Shown piece after piece: positions 60,071 to 64,000 of a stretch of DNA of 64,000 nucleotides. Source of the DNA: Paraburkholderia sp. BCC1885 (GTDB taxonomy: Bacteria; Pseudomonadota; Gammaproteobacteria; Burkholderiales; Burkholderiaceae); assembly GCF_900996235.1 (NCBI RefSeq), contig NZ_CAAJGM010000219.1, forward strand, positions 186,001 through 250,000, given 5' to 3'. The position numbers were made by a program, and so were the translations under genes. Under the pieces are notes generated by a model. It saw only the letters and a list, made by a program, of their open reading frames with translations. It searched no databases and was not told the origin of the DNA. Position 1 is the stretch's first letter. Each line of letters opens with the position of its first letter.

Positions 60071-61093
60071 TTAGTGTGCCGCCTGCTGGACGAAGTGCGG
60101 ATCGATGCCCGCCGAGTAGTCGGGCAGCACGTTCTGGATCGTCCCTTGCGTCTTGAGGAACGCGGCCGTCGCAGCCAGCGATTTCGCCGCGCCGGATTGC
60201 GCGCCGCCGCCGAGCCACGTCGTCGAAGCCTGCTGGGCCGCCGACGGGAACGCGTACAACGCGAGGCTCGCCGGCACGTCCTGAACATTTGCTCCGGACT
60301 CCTTGGCGACGGCCGCCACTTCAGGCGAGTTCGTACTCCATGCCGAGGTGTGATCGCGATAGCTGGCGTCGCTCGCAGCCAGCACCTTGACAAAGCGCGC
60401 GACAAACTCCGGATTCTGCTGGGCAAACTTGCGGTCGACCACGAAGCCATCGAAGGTCGCCTTGCCGGTTTCCTGTGCGACCTGTCCCGAGGTAATCAGC
60501 ACCTTGCCGTTCTTCTTCACCTTGGCAAGAACCGGATCCCAGATGTAGGTTGCGTCGATGTCGCCACGGTCCCACGCGGCCGCGACTTCCTGCGGGCGCA
60601 GGTTGACGATCTTCACGTCAGCCGGATTCACGCCTGCCGCCTGCAATGCCACCAGCGTGTGGAAATGCGAAGTCGACACGAACGGCACGCCAATTTTCTT
60701 GCCTTTGAGGCCGGCGATGCTCGTCACGCCGGAACCGTCTCGCGCCACCAGCGCTTCGGCATCGTTGATGTTGTCGAGAATCCAGAACAGGGAAATGTCG
60801 ACGCCTTGCGACAGACCCGCCGCGATCGGACTGGAACCCGCCTCGCCAAGCTGGACCGAACCCGACGCGAGCGCGCGCACCACTTCCGCGCCGCTGCTGA
60901 GCTGACGATAAACCACCTTGTAGCCCGTCTCCTTCTCGACTTCGCCGGTGGCCTGCGCGTAGCGCCACGGCAAGACCATGTCCTGATATGCGATCACCAC
61001 TTCTTTAGTGTCGGCATGAGCGGCGCTCGCAAAGGGAGCGCAGACGGCAAGCAGCGCGACGAGCGCGGCAAGCGGGCAGAAGAGTCGGTTCAT
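60071..61093 (-). CDS. tauA: Taurine-type ABC transporter substrate-binding protein
   Basis: A 340-residue periplasmic receptor with a Sec signal peptide (MNRLFCPLAALVALLAVCAPFASAAHA). TauA-like segments are EVVIAYQDMVLPWRYAQATGEVEKETGYKVVYRQLSSGAEVVRALASGSVQLGEAGSSPIAAGLSQGVDI and the WDPVLAKVKKNGKVLITSGQ domain-crossover strand. It is the promoter-proximal gene of the operon. The dioxygenase TauD, which would release sulfite from taurine, is not next to it. Confidence 0.9.
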   Translation of the reverse strand: MNRLFCPLAALVALLAVCAPFASAAHADTKEVVIAYQDMVLPWRYAQATGEVEKETGYKVVYRQLSSGAEVVRALASGSVQLGEAGSSPIAAGLSQGVDISLFWILDNINDAEALVARDGSGVTSIAGLKGKKIGVPFVSTSHFHTLVALQAAGVNPADVKIVNLRPQEVAAAWDRGDIDATYIWDPVLAKVKKNGKVLITSGQVAQETGKATFDGFVVDRKFAQQNPEFVARFVKVLAASDASYRDHTSAWSTNSPEVAAVAKESGANVQDVPASLALYAFPSAAQQASTTWLGGGAQSGAAKSLAATAAFLKTQGTIQNVLPDYSAGIDPHFVQQAAH

Positions 61094-61254
61094 CGAGAAG
61101 CCCCGTTTTAATGATGTTTGGGAGGCTTTCGACTATAGGGAGTTTGCGCGCGGACGGTTCTAACGAATTCTCGATTGCTAATCACTCTGTTTGGGCATTG
61201 CTTTTTACGTTGGGTTGGATGGGGGGGTGGCACTAACCCAACGAGCCCAGACAC

Positions 61255-61281
61255 AAAAAAGCCCGCAACCAGTGCGGGCTT
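61255..61281 (-). terminator. Terminator downstream of lipA
   Basis: Read on the minus strand, a nine-base-pair perfect stem (AAGCCCGCA at 61259-61267 with TGCGGGCTT at 61273-61281, five-base loop) is followed by a T-run (A-run 61255-61260). It lies 30 bases past the lipA stop and insulates tauA. The rest of the 61094-61310 gap holds no gene. Confidence 0.88.
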
Positions 61282-61310
61282 GATAACCAAGGCAACTGCC
61301 GGAAAGACGC

Positions 61311-62315
61311 TCAGACCACGCCGGCCCCATGCGCCTGCAGGTCTGCGTGATAGCTCGACCGCACCATCGCGCCCACCGCCGCGTGCGTGAAGCCCATCTT
61401 GTAGGCTTCTTCCTCGTACATCTTGAATGTGTCCGGATGCACATACGAGCGAACCGGCAGATGGTGCTCGGACGGTTGCAGATACTGGCCGATCGTCAGC
61501 ATGTCGACGTCGTGCTCGCGCAGATCGCGCATCACCTGAAGAATCTCTTCTTCCGTCTCACCCAGACCCACCATCAGCCCCGACTTGGTCGCGACATCCG
61601 GGTGCAGCGCCTTGAAGTCCTTCAGCAACTTCAGCGAATGCGCGTAGTCCGATCCCGGGCGCGCTTCCTTGTAGAGACGCGGCACCGTTTCGAGATTGTG
61701 GTTCATCACGTCGGGCGGAGCGGCATTGAGAATGCCCAACGCGCGATCCAAACGGCCGCGGAAATCCGGCGTCAGAATTTCGATGCGCGTTTCCGGCGAA
61801 AGCTCGCGCGTCTGACGGATACATTCCACGAAGTGTGCAGCGCCGCCGTCGCGCAGATCGTCACGGTCCACACTGGTGATCACCACGTACTTCAATTTCA
61901 GCGCCGCGATCGTGCGAGCCAGATTGCCCGGTTCGTCGACATCCAGCGGATCGGGACGGCCGTGGCCGACGTCGCAGAACGGGCAACGGCGCGTGCACTT
62001 GTCGCCCATGATCATGAAGGTGGCGGTGCCCTTGCCGAAGCACTCGCCGATATTCGGGCAGCTCGCTTCTTCGCAAACCGTATGCAGGTTGTGCTCGCGC
62101 AGAATCTGCTTGATTTCGTAGAAGCGCGAATTGCCGGTGGCGGCCTTCACGCGGATCCAGTCCGGCTTCTTCAGCTTTTCGATCGGGATGATCTTGATCG
62201 GAATGCGCGCGGTCTTGGCCTGCGCCTTCTGTTTCGCCGTCGCGTCATAAGCGGCGGGGGCGGCTGAGGCATCGGTGGCGGCAGAGCCGGCGAGGTTCGC
62301 GGTAACGTCAGTCAT
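61311..62315 (-). CDS. lipA: Lipoyl synthase
   Basis: A 334-residue radical SAM enzyme that inserts two sulfurs into octanoyl groups on lipoyl domains. The auxiliary cluster cysteines are in CEEASCPNIGECF and the radical SAM cluster in CTRRCPFCDVGHG. The C-terminal RSSYHAD holds the serine ligand region. An N-terminal 35-residue Ala/Thr-rich leader precedes the core. It follows lipB by 13 bp, forming the lipB-lipA operon. Confidence 0.97.
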   Translation of the reverse strand: MTDVTANLAGSAATDASAAPAAYDATAKQKAQAKTARIPIKIIPIEKLKKPDWIRVKAATGNSRFYEIKQILREHNLHTVCEEASCPNIGECFGKGTATFMIMGDKCTRRCPFCDVGHGRPDPLDVDEPGNLARTIAALKLKYVVITSVDRDDLRDGGAAHFVECIRQTRELSPETRIEILTPDFRGRLDRALGILNAAPPDVMNHNLETVPRLYKEARPGSDYAHSLKLLKDFKALHPDVATKSGLMVGLGETEEEILQVMRDLREHDVDMLTIGQYLQPSEHHLPVRSYVHPDTFKMYEEEAYKMGFTHAAVGAMVRSSYHADLQAHGAGVV

Positions 62316-62328
62316 TCGTTCGATCCAG

Positions 62329-63138
62329 TCAGGCGGTCAAGACACCGGCCTGCGGTTGGGCGACGGCCGCGGGCGTGCCGTCGATGTTTGCGGTGAGGCA
62401 TGCTGCGAAGGTCCGGGCCACCTCGTCCCAGCCGGCGGTGACGCCGAGCGTGGCCATGTCGATGGTTTCGAGCCCGGCATATCCACATGGGTTGATGACC
62501 AGAAACGGCCGCAGATCCATCTTCACGTTCAGGCTGACCCCGTGATAACTGCAGCCGTTGCGGATTTTCAGGCCCAGCGCGGCGATCTTGGCGCCGGCAT
62601 GCGACCCCACGTCCGGACCGGGCGCCACGTAGATGCCAGGGGCGCCCGCCTTGCGTTCTCCGGCAAGATTATACGCCGCGAGCGTGTCGATCACGCCCTG
62701 CTCGATCCGCGTGACCAGCTCGCGCACCATCAGCTTGCGGCGGCGCAGGTCGAGCAGCAGGTACGCGACCACCTGTCCGGGTCCGTGGTAGGTGATCTGG
62801 CCGCCGCGATCGACCGTCACCAGCGGAATACCACTGTCGGCAGCCAGCAGGTGCGCCGGGTCGCCGGCGAGACCCAGGGTGAAGACGGGCGGATGTTCGA
62901 CCAGCCAGATTTCGTCCCCGGTTTCCCGGTCACGCGCGTCGGTGAAGGCGCGCATGGCGTCGAAGCTGATTTCGTAGGATTCGACGCCGCGCCAGCGGAT
63001 CGTCACCGGCGGCGCGGACAAGACCCCGGCGGCTGACTCAACCGCAGCAGCGGGCAGACTGGCGGAAACCGGCGCAGCCTCAATGTCAGGACGAGGCGCG
63101 GCGGCGGGGGAAGGCGGGGAAACCGGCGTGGCACACAT
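62329..63138 (-). CDS. lipB: Octanoyl-ACP:protein octanoyltransferase
   Basis: A 269-residue transferase that moves octanoate from ACP to lipoyl domains before LipA acts. The active-site motifs are RGGQITYHGPGQVVAYLLLDLRR, the lysine of GSHAGAKIAALGLKIRNGCSYHG and the acyl-accepting cysteine in VINPCGYAGLE. The first 45 residues are Ala/Pro-rich and non-conserved, so translation may begin later. No start choice is forced by a clear ribosome site. lipA follows at once. Confidence 0.95.
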   Translation of the reverse strand: MCATPVSPPSPAAAPRPDIEAAPVSASLPAAAVESAAGVLSAPPVTIRWRGVESYEISFDAMRAFTDARDRETGDEIWLVEHPPVFTLGLAGDPAHLLAADSGIPLVTVDRGGQITYHGPGQVVAYLLLDLRRRKLMVRELVTRIEQGVIDTLAAYNLAGERKAGAPGIYVAPGPDVGSHAGAKIAALGLKIRNGCSYHGVSLNVKMDLRPFLVINPCGYAGLETIDMATLGVTAGWDEVARTFAACLTANIDGTPAAVAQPQAGVLTA

Positions 63139-63233
63139 GATCGCGCTAGTTTACCGAAATAATGAGATCCCCGCCTGGGCCGCTCCCGACGGGCCGGGCA
63201 TCGGAGTCGGCCCGTCATGCCGGCGCGACCGGC

Positions 63234-63560
63234 TCAGACGGTGCGCCAGCCGTCCCGCGCGCGCAGGCCGAGCCGGTCCGCGAGCCGCATCAGCCAGTCG
63301 AACGCCCGCACATCGGCGCGCGCCGGTACCGCGAAAGCCACTCGCGCCTGTGGCGCACTCTCGACGCTCAGCCACAGCCGCTCGCCGCGCCGCAAACGCA
63401 GCGTATGGCCCGGTTGAAGCCAATAGTCTTCGGTGTCGTCGCTGCGCGTGACCCAAATCGCGCCGCCACTCACCGCCAGCCGCGTGCTGCGCGCCACCTT
63501 CATCGGAACGGTTTCGCCGGACTTGATTTCGAATGTGATACTAGAGGAAATTTCTCGCAT
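63234..63560 (-). CDS. DUF2917 protein
   Basis: A 108-residue protein with a compact beta-rich core (FEIKSGETVPMKVARSTRLAVSGGAIWVTRSDDTEDYWLQPGHTLRLRRGERLWLSVES), matching the DUF2917 family. Cupin-like in appearance, function unknown. The ATG at 63560 has GCGAGG six bases upstream. It is divergent from the LysR gene (99 bp), which may control it, and is separated from lipB by 95 bp without features. Confidence 0.8.
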   Translation of the reverse strand: MREISSSITFEIKSGETVPMKVARSTRLAVSGGAIWVTRSDDTEDYWLQPGHTLRLRRGERLWLSVESAPQARVAFAVPARADVRAFDWLMRLADRLGLRARDGWRTV

Positions 63561-63659
63561 GATGCACCTCGCCATGAACTGTTTCGTGACTACAATCCTA
63601 GGTGTAACAAGGGCTTGAGCAAAACGATCAAATTTCACCGCTATGTGAGAAAAATTGCG

Positions 63660-64000
63660 ATGGACCTTCGACAACTCCCCGGACTCAACGCCATCAAGGC
63701 ATTCGAGGCCGCCGCCCGCCACGAGAGCTTTTCGCGCGCCGCCGACGAACTGTTCGTCACCCACGGCGCGGTCAGCCATCAGATTCGCGCGCTGGAAGCC
63801 GAACTGGGCGTGGCGCTATTCGCCCGCGACGGCAAGCGCGTGCGCCTCACCGAGGTGGGCCGCCGCTACGCCGGCCAGGTGCGCAGCGCCCTGACGGCCC
63901 TTGCCGAAGCCACGCGCGACGTGCGCGGCGGCGAGCGCGAGCGGCGTCTGGTGGTGTCGATGTTGACGTCGTTCGCGGCGCGCTGGGTCACGCCGCGCAT
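63660..64000 (+). CDS. LysR-family regulator (GcvA-like), 3' end cut off
   Basis: The first 113 residues of a LysR-type regulator are visible before the window ends. The helix-turn-helix is complete (LPGLNAIKAFEAAARHESFSRAADELFVTHGAVSHQIRALEAELGVALFARDGKRVRLTEVG), and the ligand domain begins at RRLVVSMLTSFAARWVTPR. The sequence is closest to the GcvA/AmpR group by eye. ATG at 63660 opens the frame. A divergent DUF2917 gene lies 99 bp away. Confidence 0.9.
   Translation, partial: MDLRQLPGLNAIKAFEAAARHESFSRAADELFVTHGAVSHQIRALEAELGVALFARDGKRVRLTEVGRRYAGQVRSALTALAEATRDVRGGERERRLVVSMLTSFAARWVTPR

Overview
The window is about 64 kb of GC-rich DNA with dense, short-spaced genes. It carries no insertion sequence, phage, CRISPR array, rRNA or tRNA that I can see. 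Gene content and order (rplY-pth-hisC, ferredoxin-coaD-rsmD, the cta cytochrome oxidase cluster, gshA-gshB-EIIA-ptsH-ptsI, glnK-amtB-ubiK-comM, dctABD, lipA-lipB) and the protein sequences fit a betaproteobacterium of the Burkholderia/Paraburkholderia group, on the main chromosome. That assignment comes from family resemblance, not from a search.

Layout. 0-9 kb: translation and housekeeping genes (rplY, pth, hisC, ferredoxin, coaD, rsmD, ftsY), a maleylacetoacetate/maleylpyruvate isomerase plus FAH-family hydrolase pair, a YbiB-like protein and an NTF2-like protein. 9-18 kb: the heat-shock sigma factor rpoH behind a perfect CIRCE operator, then a complete N-acetylglucosamine utilisation operon on the minus strand (nagR, nagA, SIS-type deaminase, fused EIIA-HPr-EI, and IICBB permease). 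18-30 kb: a MarR-GNAT fusion regulator, an orphan MetQ, and the aa3 cytochrome c oxidase region (ctaC with cytochrome c and OmpA domains, ctaD, ctaE, SURF1, two Sco-type proteins, heme A synthase and heme O synthase). The Cox11/CtaG gene normally found in this cluster is missing.

30-42 kb: bioC-like methyltransferase, comF, trmL, macrodomain hydrolase, gpsA-secB-grxC-rhodanese, gpmA, an S41 protease, a MoeB/ThiF-like enzyme, and the general PTS proteins ptsI, ptsH and a mannose-type EIIA. 42-50 kb: gshB, gshA, amtB, glnK with a consensus sigma-54 promoter and candidate NtrC sites, ubiK and comM. 50-58 kb: a lipoprotein and a TlpA-like thioredoxin, then the C4-dicarboxylate module dctA-dctB-dctD with a likely sigma-54 promoter, a glycerophosphodiester phosphodiesterase and a DeoR regulator. 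58-64 kb: a tauABC-type ABC transporter without tauD, lipA, lipB, a DUF2917 protein and the start of a LysR regulator cut by the window edge.

Most of this is core metabolism. No wholly new multigene system is evident. The points worth checking are regulatory and architectural: the two palindromes at rpoH, a perfect 23-bp palindrome before the MarR-GNAT gene, a permease whose second IIB domain has lost its phospho-cysteine, the oxidase subunit II-cytochrome c-OmpA fusion, the missing cox11, an intergenic terminator separating ptsH from ptsI, and the enhancer-type promoters of glnK-amtB and dctA.
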